Assembly: GCA_937890355.1 (NCBI GenBank)
Contig: CALACW010000052.1
Span: 1-37,018, forward strand
Length of the DNA: 37,018 bases
Direction of reading: 5' to 3'
From: CALACW01 sp002431305
GTDB taxonomy: Bacteria > Bacillota > Clostridia > Oscillospirales > Acutalibacteraceae
In this document: piece after piece, positions 6,994 to 15,190 of the stretch
How the letters are laid out: every line of letters starts with the position of its first letter
How positions within the stretch are numbered: the stretch's first letter is position 1
Program-made: the position numbers and the translations under genes
The notes under the pieces: model-generated
Told to the model about the DNA's origin: nothing
Databases searched by the model: none
What the model saw: the letters and a program-made list of their open reading frames with translations, nothing else

Positions 6994-8316
6994 GTGCCGT
7001 CGAAGGCGAGACTTGCGGAAATTTGCGTTTATTCGCTTTTAAATATGCTCCCGTTTCTGATTATCGCGCTTTATCCGTTCAGAAACAGACTGCGCTTTTC
7101 AAAAACCGTAACGGTCGTTCTCATCTGTGCGCTGTCGGTTATTCAAATGTTTTTAGGCGTGTGGGCGGCGCTGTTTCCGTCGGGCAAGTCGGGTCTTATC
7201 AGCGCGGTCAGCACCGTGTTTTACACGGCGTTTTACTTTTTAAGCGTAAAAGCAGTTTGGGGCAAGACTCTGTTTACACTGCTGATGATTTCAAACACGG
7301 CGAATCTTGTCGTCGTAGGTTCAAAGTGCATTGAGGGGCTTATCTTTCCCGAACTTGCTTTGGAGTCTTACCGCTGGTCGTTTTCGCTTGTCACGGCCGC
7401 AGTTGAACTCATAGTGCTGACTCTGATTTTTTTATACATTAAAAAAGTTTACGCTCCCGCCGTTGAAAAAGAACCGTCCGGTTTTGAGTGGCGGTATCTA
7501 TGGCTTATACCTGCGACATTCTATCTTATGTGGTATTACGAAATATACGCGAATAAATCGCAGTCGAGCCTGCATGTCGCGCTCAACCCGAGAAACGCCG
7601 TGTTTCTGCTTATTGTAAACGCCGGTGCGTCGCTTATCTATTATGTTGTCGCAAGGCTTATTGCCGAACAGGATAAAAATTTACGTTTGAGCGAACTCAA
7701 TCACGCGCTTGCCATGCGTGAAATACAGTATGACAATCTTATGGAACGCATGTCCGAAGCAAGACGCGCAAAGCACGACATCCGCCACCACTCGGCGTTT
7801 ATGCAGGAGCTTTTGAGAAAAAAGGATTACGACGCGCTGGGCGAATATCTCGGCGAATATATAAAAACTCTGCCCGACGACACCCCGCTTGTGTTCTGCG
7901 AAAATCAGACGGCAAACGCCGTTATTTCGTATTTTGCCTCTCTTTCAAAATCGGCGGGCATAGAATATTCGGTCAGCGCGGTTGTGGGCGTGGATATCGG
8001 AATCGATAAGACGGATTTGTCCGTTATTCTCGGAAATCTCATAGAAAACGCGTACGACGCATGCGTAAGCGAGGGCGGGGGAAGTATATCCGTCCGCGCT
8101 TCGAATAACGCGAAAACCCTCTGTATCGCGGTTGACAACAGCTTCTCCGGACAGGTTAAGAGAACAGCAGGCGGCGCATTTGTATCATCAAAACATCCCG
8201 GCTGCGGACTGGGAATCGAATCCGTCAAAAATATCGCCGAAAAATATAACGGCGTGTGTGATTTTAAATACGACGGCAAAACCTTCCGTGCGTCGGTGAT
8301 GACAGACGAATTGTAA
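6994..8316 (+). CDS. GHKL-type sensor histidine kinase (AgrC/HPK10-like)
   Basis: A 440-residue membrane kinase. About five to six hydrophobic segments fill residues 10-225, with almost no extracytoplasmic sensor domain, as in AgrC-like receptors. After a coiled-coil linker, the histidine box KHDIRHH places the phosphorylated His at 261. ATPase motifs are GNLIENAYDAC (347-357, N box), AVDNSFSG (379-386) and GCGLGIES (403-410, G box). The start is GTG, chosen because CAGGAGG lies at the right distance inside the preceding stop-codon region. It should phosphorylate the adjacent LytTR regulator. The ligand is unknown; no peptide-pheromone gene was found nearby. Confidence 0.92.
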   Translation: MPSKARLAEICVYSLLNMLPFLIIALYPFRNRLRFSKTVTVVLICALSVIQMFLGVWAALFPSGKSGLISAVSTVFYTAFYFLSVKAVWGKTLFTLLMISNTANLVVVGSKCIEGLIFPELALESYRWSFSLVTAAVELIVLTLIFLYIKKVYAPAVEKEPSGFEWRYLWLIPATFYLMWYYEIYANKSQSSLHVALNPRNAVFLLIVNAGASLIYYVVARLIAEQDKNLRLSELNHALAMREIQYDNLMERMSEARRAKHDIRHHSAFMQELLRKKDYDALGEYLGEYIKTLPDDTPLVFCENQTANAVISYFASLSKSAGIEYSVSAVVGVDIGIDKTDLSVILGNLIENAYDACVSEGGGSISVRASNNAKTLCIAVDNSFSGQVKRTAGGAFVSSKHPGCGLGIESVKNIAEKYNGVCDFKYDGKTFRASVMTDEL

Positions 8317-8327
8317 AATAAACAGGT

Positions 8328-8375
8328 AAAATAACAGAGTCCGCAAACTTAGTTGTCTGCTGACCCTGTTATTTT
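8328..8375. terminator. Bidirectional terminator-like hairpin between convergent genes
   Basis: AAAATAACAG (8328-8337) pairs with CTGTTATTTT (8366-8375), extended inward by short GTC/GAC and GCA/TGC pairings. On the plus strand it starts 11 bp after the kinase stop codon and ends in a T6 run. The A run on the other side gives a T run for the leftward DUF2804 transcript. Confidence 0.65.
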
Positions 8376-8395
8376 TTAGCGCCTATACTTTTTTT

Positions 8396-8451
8396 GTAAA
8401 CAATAATTTATTTTTTAAGCGTAAACATTCTTTTGATAAATTATTGTTTAC
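8396..8451. repeat. 15-bp perfect inverted repeat, solo form of the segment flanking the palindromic repeats
   Basis: GTAAACAATAATTTA (8396-8410) and TAAATTATTGTTTAC (8437-8451) are perfect inverted copies around a 26-bp centre containing AAGCGTAAACATTCTTT. Nearly the same string (AAACAATAATTTAT, then AAGCGCAAACATTCTTT) flanks the repeat core at 36978, and a related one flanks the core at 9812, but here no GTAGGGG core is present. The right arm overlaps the stop codon of the DUF2804 gene at 8448-8450. Confidence 0.7.
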
Positions 8452-9572
8452 CACTTATTTTCTACGTACTCGCAAAATGCGTACATATCATTAACTTCAA
8501 TTTTTTCGCCGTTATCGAGTACCGCGGTGCCCGACCACATGCCGTGAACCTGATGCGAGTGCATTCTGAGCACGTTCAGCACATTCGTGTCGCAGTGATG
8601 GTCGTAAAACGGCTTCATTACAAAGTCGAAACGTCCGTCCTTTGAAACAAAGTGCCAGTCGTTCATGTATTTATCGTCCTTGGGGAACACCTCGACGTCA
8701 ACCGCGTCGAATTTATGAGCCTTGCCGTCGTAGAAAATGCACGTCTCGGTAGCGTTGCTTTCGTCGCCGATGCCCCACGTGATTTCGAATCCGAAAATGT
8801 GTTTTTTGCCCTCGGAATCCGTGACGTACGTACTGCCGTTGCCCCAGTACCAAACGAGCTGATAGGGCGTGTTGACTCTGCCCCAGTCGAGACAGCAGAA
8901 CGTATTTTCCTTGGAAAATTCAACAACTTTATTGCCGAATCTGTATGTTCCCGAGCAGGGCATGCAGTTCTGTTTTGTTGTCATGAAATAATTCGTCGGA
9001 TGATTCTTAAACGGCAGAACCGTCGTTATATTTTCGAGTCCCTCGGGAATATCCATTTCGAAATTGCACTCATATTTGCCGTCGGCGGACTTGTAGTAAA
9101 GAGTTCTGCGCTCTTCTCCCGTATCGAATTCAAATTCTGCCTTGCCCAGTCCCTTTACGGTATATTTAACGCGGTTGGGAACGTCGCCTTTCGGAGGAAG
9201 AACATACTTGTCCTTACCGCCGAGGTAAAGCACGGTCGAGTCGGCAATTTTTCCCGCGGCGAGCTTCTTTTTAGGATTCGGATGTCTTAAATCGATAAGA
9301 ACAGCCGAGACATAACCGCCGACTGAGATATTCGCAAAGCTTAACTGAACCATGTATCTGCCGTTTGAAATCTGGTAAAAATCCCACTCCTTGCGGTGCA
9401 TGGGCGGAGTCGATTTTGTACGGTCGTAGTCGAAAACGTTGTGTCTCGCCCATCCGGAAGCCAGCAGAACGCCGTCAGATGTCAGAAGCGGAGTCGGCTC
9501 GGTGTACTCTTTCTGAACGGAATCGATTTCACCGTTGAGCCAGCTTAAGTATGTTCGTTTTGTTTCACTCAT
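8448..9572 (-). CDS. DUF2804 family protein
   Basis: A 374-residue protein recognised by the DUF2804 signature near the start: PLL-SDGVLLASGWAR (about 28-42) followed by a DYDRTKS-type segment. It is soluble, with no signal peptide or membrane segment, and rich in aromatic residues and beta-strand patterns (for example VWYWGNGSTYVTD, CLDWGRV). The family's biochemical function is not established. GGAGGA lies 7-8 nt before the ATG. Its stop codon lies in the inverted repeat at 8396-8451, and a palindromic repeat separates it from the upstream nucleotidyltransferase gene. Confidence 0.85.
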   Translation of the reverse strand: MSETKRTYLSWLNGEIDSVQKEYTEPTPLLTSDGVLLASGWARHNVFDYDRTKSTPPMHRKEWDFYQISNGRYMVQLSFANISVGGYVSAVLIDLRHPNPKKKLAAGKIADSTVLYLGGKDKYVLPPKGDVPNRVKYTVKGLGKAEFEFDTGEERRTLYYKSADGKYECNFEMDIPEGLENITTVLPFKNHPTNYFMTTKQNCMPCSGTYRFGNKVVEFSKENTFCCLDWGRVNTPYQLVWYWGNGSTYVTDSEGKKHIFGFEITWGIGDESNATETCIFYDGKAHKFDAVDVEVFPKDDKYMNDWHFVSKDGRFDFVMKPFYDHHCDTNVLNVLRMHSHQVHGMWSGTAVLDNGEKIEVNDMYAFCEYVENKW

Positions 9573-9663
9573 TGCAATTCCTCCAAAAAAGAATCATTTA
9601 TTTTATTCAATTAAATTAAAAAGATAATCGAATTTATATTTTAAATAAAATTTCAATTGAGAC

Positions 9664-9812
9664 GTAGGGGAAGACATTGTCTTCCCGCGGTAAAGGCAGA
9701 GATTTTTATTTATAAATCCGCCGACGGAAAACCGCCGAATACATATTGCTGACGCATTGATATTTTTCATAAAACCGCAGGTCTCATGCGGGAAGACAAT
9801 GTCTTCCCCTAC
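9664..9812. repeat. Interspersed palindrome-ended repeat, copy 1 (149 bp)
   Basis: This copy begins GTAGGGGAAGACATTGTC and ends with the inverse GACAATGTCTTCCCCTAC. Each end is itself a palindrome (GGGAAGACA-n-TGTCTTCCC). Inside the left end is GGTAAAGGC, in the middle GCTGACGC, and before the right end CTCATGCGG. After the right end the flank ACATATTTTGTTTGCGTTC resembles the flanks of copies 2-4, and runs into AACAATAAATTATT at the stop codon of the gene ending at 9841. I see no gene in 9573-9840. Copy 2 is the same length but inverted. Confidence 0.9.
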
Positions 9813-9840
9813 ATATTTTGTTTGCGTTCAAAACAATAAA

Positions 9841-10578
9841 TTATTTTTTTATTCCTTTGTATTCTTTATTAATTTTTTCATACCCTTCGATGCTGCCCAC
9901 GTCATAACGTTTACCGGGCATTTCCATCGCGTACACGTCCGACCTTTTGCACAGCCACGCGGGATAGCTTCCGGGCGCGTCGACTCCGCAGCCGTCTTTT
10001 ATACCGTCCTTTATCCTCATAACATCGTCCTTTTTATAGAAATAGAACGGCGGACAGCACCAGTTTGATTCGGGCTCTGCGGGTTTTTCCGCCATGGAAA
10101 TTATTTTGTCGGAGCCGGACAGCGTGATAACTCCGCATTTTTTTAATTTATTAACGTCCGATTCGAAATAGCGCATAACGCACGAGGCGTTTTTTTCTTT
10201 TGCGTAATCTATGAATTTACACAGGCTGAAATCGAGCACGTTATCCCCCGCGATAACGAGACAGTCCGTATTGATTCCGCATTTGTCAACGGCGAGAACG
10301 ATATCGTTCACCGCGCCCAAACGCGTTTCGTTGCTCATTGTTCCGTCATCGATGACGGTAATGTTGTATTTGGACTTCTGCGCCCACGAATTAAAATGCT
10401 CTATAAATTTATGATTGGAAACAACTATGTATTCGTCAACCTCACCCGACGAATCAATGTCCGATACGAGCCAGCCGAGAATCGGCTTTCCCCCGACGGG
10501 AAGAAGCGGTTTCGGGAAATTTTCGGTAAGCGGGTAAAGCCTGGTCGCATATCCCGCAGCAAGAATTATACACTTCAT
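9841..10578 (-). CDS. Sugar-phosphate nucleotidyltransferase (NTP_transferase family)
   Basis: A 245-residue enzyme with the nucleotidyltransferase signature LAAGYATRLYPLT (7-19) and PKPLLPVGGKP (22-32), plus the metal-binding AGDN motif. Members transfer an NMP from NTP to a sugar 1-phosphate, giving NDP-sugar and pyrophosphate. It has only the catalytic domain, without an acetyltransferase or beta-helix extension. Its ATG overlaps the kinase stop by 4 nt (ATGA), so the two are translationally coupled and probably act in sequence: the kinase makes a sugar 1-phosphate and this enzyme activates it. Base and sugar specificity cannot be told from sequence; UDP- or dTDP-uronic acid is a guess from the partner. 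Confidence 0.85.
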   Translation of the reverse strand: MKCIILAAGYATRLYPLTENFPKPLLPVGGKPILGWLVSDIDSSGEVDEYIVVSNHKFIEHFNSWAQKSKYNITVIDDGTMSNETRLGAVNDIVLAVDKCGINTDCLVIAGDNVLDFSLCKFIDYAKEKNASCVMRYFESDVNKLKKCGVITLSGSDKIISMAEKPAEPESNWCCPPFYFYKKDDVMRIKDGIKDGCGVDAPGSYPAWLCKRSDVYAMEMPGKRYDVGSIEGYEKINKEYKGIKK

Positions 10579-11714
10579 CTGCCCACACCGTCCGAACTTT
10601 TACAGTAATAAACGCCGAATGCGTCCGACAGCGCGGGGAATTCCTTTAAATATTCGCGCGTAATTTTCTCGGTTATGCTCTCTTTAAATTCGGGGTCGAT
10701 AAGCGCAACACAGCATCCCTTAAAGCCCGCGCCGGAAAATCTGCCTCCGTAAATCCCGTCTGTGCAAAGCATTATGTCATATAATTTTTTAAGCTCGGGA
10801 GAGCCTGTCTCGTACGAATATATCGAGCTGTGACCGCTCTCGAACGACAGCTTGCCGAAGGCTTCAATGTCGCCCCTTCGCCACGCGGATATGCCCTTTT
10901 CGACGCGCTCCTGCTCTGAATACCAGTGTTCCGCGCGCTTTCTCCAGTTGTCGGGAAGTTTATTTTTATACTCGTTAAACACCTCGACGGGAATCTGACG
11001 CAGACGTTTGTCGGCAAAATTTCCGTACGGCATGCCCGAAAACGCGAGCAGAGCGTACGCCGCGCTTTGAATTTCGTCAACTCTCATATTATAAGCCGAA
11101 CCTACGAGCGTACGGGGTACGCCGGAGAAAAACACGGCGATTTCATACGGCTTCATGCCCGCGCCGGGAGCTATCGTCTCGTGCGTGCCGTCGAACGTGT
11201 CGACAAACAGCAGACAGTCCTTTTTCGCGTAGACCTCGCACGACTGATCCATTCGTCCGCACTTAACGCCGACGTACTCGTTCTCAGCTTTGAGTGCGGT
11301 ATCTATAAGCTCCTCGCTCGTCAGAATGATTCCGTTCGCCTTTATAACCGCCGAAATGAACGCAATGGTAACGGCGGCGGAGGACGACAGCCCGCCTATG
11401 GGCAGAGTGCCCTCGATATACGCGTCGATTCCGTTTTCTATCGTTCTTGTTCTCGAGAGAATGTGAACCGCGCCTCTCAGATAATCAGCCCAGTCACCCT
11501 GTTTGTGCTCGGGAATTTTATCAGCCGAAAAACGAACCTCGCCGTTGAAATTAGCCGAACGAAGCGTAAATCTGCCGTCGGGAACCACATTGTATTTTAC
11601 GGTAATGCCCTTATCGAGCGCAAAGCCCGATATTTTTCCGAACTGAATGTCTGAATGAGCGCCTATCGGGGCGGCTCTGTACGGGCAGAATGTCTTAAAC
11701 TGATATTCTTTCAC
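10575..11714 (-). CDS. GHMP sugar kinase, galacturonokinase-like (galactokinase superfamily)
   Basis: A 379-residue GHMP kinase that makes a sugar 1-phosphate using ATP. Motif 1 reads PYRAAPIGAHSDIQFGK (11-27) instead of the galactokinase consensus GRVNLIGEHTDY. From memory it resembles plant D-galacturonate kinase (PYRICPLGAHIDHQGG). Other stretches also recall that enzyme: KRAEHWYSEQ with E-FGKLS, HSSI and GGRFSGAGFKGCC (about 337-349). The ATP loop is PIGGLSSSAA (105-114), and the catalytic Asp of CGRMDQ is D156. Start is GTG, with AAAGGGTG about 11 nt upstream. It lies 26 nt after the dockerin protein and overlaps the nucleotidyltransferase by 4 nt. Kinase class is secure; galacturonate as substrate is inferred. 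Confidence 0.85.
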   Translation of the reverse strand: MKEYQFKTFCPYRAAPIGAHSDIQFGKISGFALDKGITVKYNVVPDGRFTLRSANFNGEVRFSADKIPEHKQGDWADYLRGAVHILSRTRTIENGIDAYIEGTLPIGGLSSSAAVTIAFISAVIKANGIILTSEELIDTALKAENEYVGVKCGRMDQSCEVYAKKDCLLFVDTFDGTHETIAPGAGMKPYEIAVFFSGVPRTLVGSAYNMRVDEIQSAAYALLAFSGMPYGNFADKRLRQIPVEVFNEYKNKLPDNWRKRAEHWYSEQERVEKGISAWRRGDIEAFGKLSFESGHSSIYSYETGSPELKKLYDIMLCTDGIYGGRFSGAGFKGCCVALIDPEFKESITEKITREYLKEFPALSDAFGVYYCKSSDGVGR

Positions 11715-11740
11715 AGCGTTTACACCCTTTATTTTAAAAT

Positions 11741-14212
11741 TTAAAGATTTTCAATTTTTGCGGCGGCTCTCAGAATCATACGTGCGTCCTTAGCCGTGAC
11801 GGAACCGTTATAGTCGACGTCGGCGGCAAAATCGCGTACGCGTTCGTTCGTTTCGAGTCTCGAGGCGATTCTCAGCACGATGCGCGCGTCGGACGCGGAA
11901 ACCGCGCCGTTTGAATCAGTATCGCCCCTTACGGCAATGTCGAGATACTTATCCTTACCTTCAAGCGCGAGCTTCATGCCCGTAACCACAGCCGTGTTCT
12001 CATCTGAAATCTTTTTGTTATCGGAATTCATAAGCGATTTTGCGTTAACTGAGCTGAACATATCCTCGATATCGCCGAGCGTTTTGCCCGCGTCGATAAT
12101 AACATAGCCCTCTGCGAAATTGCAGAGCATTCTCGCTCTCGCGCCGGTTATAATGTCGAACTTCGCTTCGCCGATACACTCATAGTCAAATCCGTTGTCA
12201 ATCGCGTAATCCTTTGCGGGCGAACCGGAAACGCATATAAACTTAACGCCGTCGTTCTTAACCAAACTGCCTTTTGAATTATTCATAAATCCGTAGGAAT
12301 AATCGCCCAGCGCGTATTTGCCCGCGGGCAGTTCGATTGTTTTATACGCCTTACAGTCCAAAAATGCGTACGCACCTATTTTCTCGAGAGCGAGCGAATT
12401 ATTATATACGACTTTTTCAAGGTTTGAACAGCCCTCGAACGCCCTCTCTTCAACGGCGTAAACGGCGGGAGTCAGCGTAAATTCCTTAATATTCTTACAT
12501 CCCGAAAACGCGCCCTCAAGTATAATCTCAATCGTATCGGGAAGCGTTACCGACTTTGCAAGACAGTCCTTGAGTGCGTATTTGTTAATCTGAGCGACGG
12601 TGTAGCCCTCGCGCACGCAGTCTCTTATAACAATGTCCTTATTTTCGGTTGAGGTCTCGTACGACATTACCGCCGAGTAGCCTTTCTTTTCGCCGAAGTC
12701 ATAGGAAACGTAATTTATGCCGTCAACAGCGTCGTAGTGCTCCCAGGTACCTAAGTACGAAACGAATTTTAATCCGTCGGTTTTCTGCTCAATCGAATTT
12801 GTCGTAAATTTGGAAACGGAAACATAGTCCCATATATTTTTATAAGTAATCTTTTCGTCGTCCGTTTTAACAATGACGGAAACGACGCTTCTGTAGTCGA
12901 GTTTTTTCTCCTCGGCTGAATTTACTCTTAATATAACCTTTGTCTGTCCGTTGGAATCGGTCGAAATTTCGCACGTTCCGCTCTCGTCGACAGCGGAAGC
13001 TCTGACGATTTTAACATCGGACTTAAATGTAAGTTCCATGTAATAATCATTAGCAAATCCCGCGCCGGCAGTGTAGAAAAGATATTCCTCTTTAAGATTT
13101 TCTCCGTCGCCGTATCTGTTGAATGTCGCGTCAAATCCCCTGAACCAGCTCTCGCCGTACTTTTCGGGAGTATACGAAGTCGAGAGAGTCTGCACGGTTA
13201 CATTCGCGCGTCTGCCGTTTATTATGGCGGAATCGACAACGAACGAGGAGGAAAAATCATCGTAAACGCTCACGCCCGAATTAAGAGTGAGCGGTATGTA
13301 CGCAACATATGAATCAACGTATTTTTCACTCGTCATGGCGGTGATAATTACGGAGTTTGATTCCGAATCTATTACGACGTTAGAGTTAACCTTATCGGCG
13401 GAGAACATAACCGCTTCCTCGCCTAGGGTGAATTTGCTCTTATCGGCGGAAACGCTTACTATCATTGACTTTACGTTGCCGAGGTTAAGTCTGACGGCGG
13501 CGTATGCATTATTATTAAAATCGGAATAAACATAAAATTCCGCATTTGCCGATACGGCTTTTTCGGGCTCGACGGGCTTATCGGTACCGCTTACGGGCTC
13601 GGAAATATCCGCGGGTTCGGTTACACTTGCCGGTTCGGTTACGGAAGCGTCCGTGCTCTCGTTTTCGCCGGCAGGCTGAGTCGCTTCCTTTTCGGTATTT
13701 TCATCATCGCCCGCAATTTTGAACGAGTCGGGGTCAAATTCGTTTGCGTCGACTATTTTTAAATCGCACTTTGCTTTTTCACCGTCGGCGGTGTATTCGG
13801 AAAGCGAGAACGTATCCTCGATTTTTCCCGAAAAAGACGAGTCGGTTTTAAACGCGATACGTCCGGCGTAAGCGAGCTCGTCCGTGTTGTACCCGTCGTC
13901 AAGGCTCAGCGTAAGAAGCGCCGAATTATCCGTGTGCGAGGCTTTACCGCTGACCGGGGGCATAATCGAGCCGAAACAGCCCGCAACGCTCACCGAATCG
14001 AGAGCGGACAGCGAAATTTCCGCGTCGGAAACAGACTTGCCCGTGAATAAATACACGTCGGCGTATTTTGAGCCGGTCGACCTGTTTTCGCTGACGGCGA
14101 GATATACCTCTGCGGTTTTTGCGGCGAATCCGATTACAGCCATGGACACTGCCAGAGCGATAACGGAAAGAACCGCGGTGATTTTGATTATAAAGCGTTT
14201 TTTCATGTGCAT
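11741..14212 (-). CDS. Secreted LRR_5 (BspA-like) protein with C-terminal type I dockerin
   Basis: An 823-residue exported protein. Residues 1-31 are a signal peptide. Two beta-rich regions resembling cohesin/cadherin-like folds (about 32-165 and 222-345) are separated by an acidic Thr/Glu/Pro linker (about 166-222). Residues about 525-675 are LRR_5 repeats (INKYALKDC, LEGAFSGCKN, VEERAFEGCSN, IGAYAFLDC). Residues 762-819 are a duplicated dockerin, GDTDSNGAVSASDARIVLR and ADVDYNGSVTAKDARMILR, each with a calcium-loop pattern. It should be displayed extracellularly and bind a cohesin partner; none lies in the window. GGAGGA with 6-nt spacing supports the ATG at 14212, though the ATG two codons later is possible. 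It leads a likely transcription unit with the kinase and nucleotidyltransferase. Confidence 0.88.
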   Translation of the reverse strand: MHMKKRFIIKITAVLSVIALAVSMAVIGFAAKTAEVYLAVSENRSTGSKYADVYLFTGKSVSDAEISLSALDSVSVAGCFGSIMPPVSGKASHTDNSALLTLSLDDGYNTDELAYAGRIAFKTDSSFSGKIEDTFSLSEYTADGEKAKCDLKIVDANEFDPDSFKIAGDDENTEKEATQPAGENESTDASVTEPASVTEPADISEPVSGTDKPVEPEKAVSANAEFYVYSDFNNNAYAAVRLNLGNVKSMIVSVSADKSKFTLGEEAVMFSADKVNSNVVIDSESNSVIITAMTSEKYVDSYVAYIPLTLNSGVSVYDDFSSSFVVDSAIINGRRANVTVQTLSTSYTPEKYGESWFRGFDATFNRYGDGENLKEEYLFYTAGAGFANDYYMELTFKSDVKIVRASAVDESGTCEISTDSNGQTKVILRVNSAEEKKLDYRSVVSVIVKTDDEKITYKNIWDYVSVSKFTTNSIEQKTDGLKFVSYLGTWEHYDAVDGINYVSYDFGEKKGYSAVMSYETSTENKDIVIRDCVREGYTVAQINKYALKDCLAKSVTLPDTIEIILEGAFSGCKNIKEFTLTPAVYAVEERAFEGCSNLEKVVYNNSLALEKIGAYAFLDCKAYKTIELPAGKYALGDYSYGFMNNSKGSLVKNDGVKFICVSGSPAKDYAIDNGFDYECIGEAKFDIITGARARMLCNFAEGYVIIDAGKTLGDIEDMFSSVNAKSLMNSDNKKISDENTAVVTGMKLALEGKDKYLDIAVRGDTDSNGAVSASDARIVLRIASRLETNERVRDFAADVDYNGSVTAKDARMILRAAAKIENL

Positions 14213-14289
14213 ACATATCCTCCGATTTTATAGTTTGTATAATGGGTCTTTGTTTTTTTTAACGTAAACAAATCATGTGGTACAGAGTA

Positions 14290-14438
14290 GTAGGGGAAGA
14301 CATTGTCTTCCCGCATGAGACTTACGGTTTTATCAATAATAAATTTGCGTCAGCAATATGAAATTTCCGGGTTTCCGAAGGCAAAATCATATTTTTAATT
14401 TTCTGCCTTTACCCCGGGAAGACAATGTCTTCCCCTAC
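14290..14438. repeat. Interspersed palindrome-ended repeat, copy 2 (149 bp, inverted orientation)
   Basis: This copy starts GTAGGGGAAGACATTGTC then GCATGAGACTTACGG and ends CTGCCTTTACC, then the inverse palindrome closing at 14438. It is the reverse complement orientation of copy 1, with identical length. Its last bases overlap the biotin ligase gene: the stop codon TAG (14437-14435) is part of the terminal GTAGGGG. The flank before 14290, read on the other strand, is TTTGTTTACGTT, similar to the flank of copy 1. I see no gene in 14213-14434. Confidence 0.92.
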
Positions 14439-15190
14439 AAAAGTTTCACTTCTCCGTAAAACACATCGGCTGTTTTCCCGTCCGCGCCCTTAATCGTAAG
14501 CGAACCCGAGCGGTTTATCCTCACCGCCGTGTATTTTTCACCGTTATATTCGACCGTCCGACCGACGGTGTACGAATATTCATTCAGAAGTCCGACGAGA
14601 CTGTCAATCTCTTCATTATCATCGGATGTAATCTTCTTATTAAAAACAAGGTCGTCGAGAATATTTATAACGTCGGCAATAAGCGAAATATTATCCCCGC
14701 CGAACGATTTTAAGTTAAGCGAACCCGCCTTGTTATTTATATCGTCGGGGAAATCGGACGTGTCGGTGTTGATTCCGATGCCGGCGACGGCGGTAATATC
14801 ACAGCCCGAAACGAGCGTTTCGACGAGGATTCCGCAGATTTTTCTGTTATTTAAACAGATATCGTTCGGCCACTTTATAAGCGCGCCGCACCCCGTGACG
14901 TTTTTTATCGCCTGTCTGACGGCAAGCCCCGCAGAAAGAGTCAAAAACGACAGATATTTTTCGTCCGAAGTGAATTTATACGGAACGGAAAAATAAATTC
15001 CGCCGTGCGAATAAAAACTCCTGCCGAGCCGTCCCCTGCCTGCGGTCTGACAGTCCGAAACGGCAACGGGCATGGAATCCGAAACATTATTTTTAAGATA
15101 AAGATTCGTAGAATCTATAACGTCGAAATACTCGAATTTACGCCCTTTGCACAGCAATTCAAGCCTTTTTTCATTTTTCGCAATTCTCAT
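14435..15190 (-). CDS. birA: Biotin--[acetyl-CoA-carboxylase] ligase, monofunctional
   Basis: A 251-residue class I biotin-protein ligase that makes biotinyl-AMP and attaches biotin to carboxylase carrier lysines. Key motifs are the substrate loop GRGRLGR (51-57) and KWPND (106-110), with an SH3-like C-terminal domain (about 205-251). It lacks the N-terminal helix-turn-helix of the regulatory BirA type, so it should not repress biotin genes. The frame extends upstream into pepV, but that part is Arg-rich shadow sequence. The ATG at 15190 overlaps the pepV stop (ATGA) and starts the conserved fold. The stop codon comes from a repeat element (copy 2), so the final residues may not be ancestral. 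Confidence 0.92.
   Translation of the reverse strand: MRIAKNEKRLELLCKGRKFEYFDVIDSTNLYLKNNVSDSMPVAVSDCQTAGRGRLGRSFYSHGGIYFSVPYKFTSDEKYLSFLTLSAGLAVRQAIKNVTGCGALIKWPNDICLNNRKICGILVETLVSGCDITAVAGIGINTDTSDFPDDINNKAGSLNLKSFGGDNISLIADVINILDDLVFNKKITSDDNEEIDSLVGLLNEYSYTVGRTVEYNGEKYTAVRINRSGSLTIKGADGKTADVFYGEVKLL

Noticed and set aside
10926..11654. Long rightward frame (242 codons) opposite the GHMP kinase gene
   Set aside because: It is antisense to a gene with clear kinase motifs, has no recognisable domain and no ribosome site.
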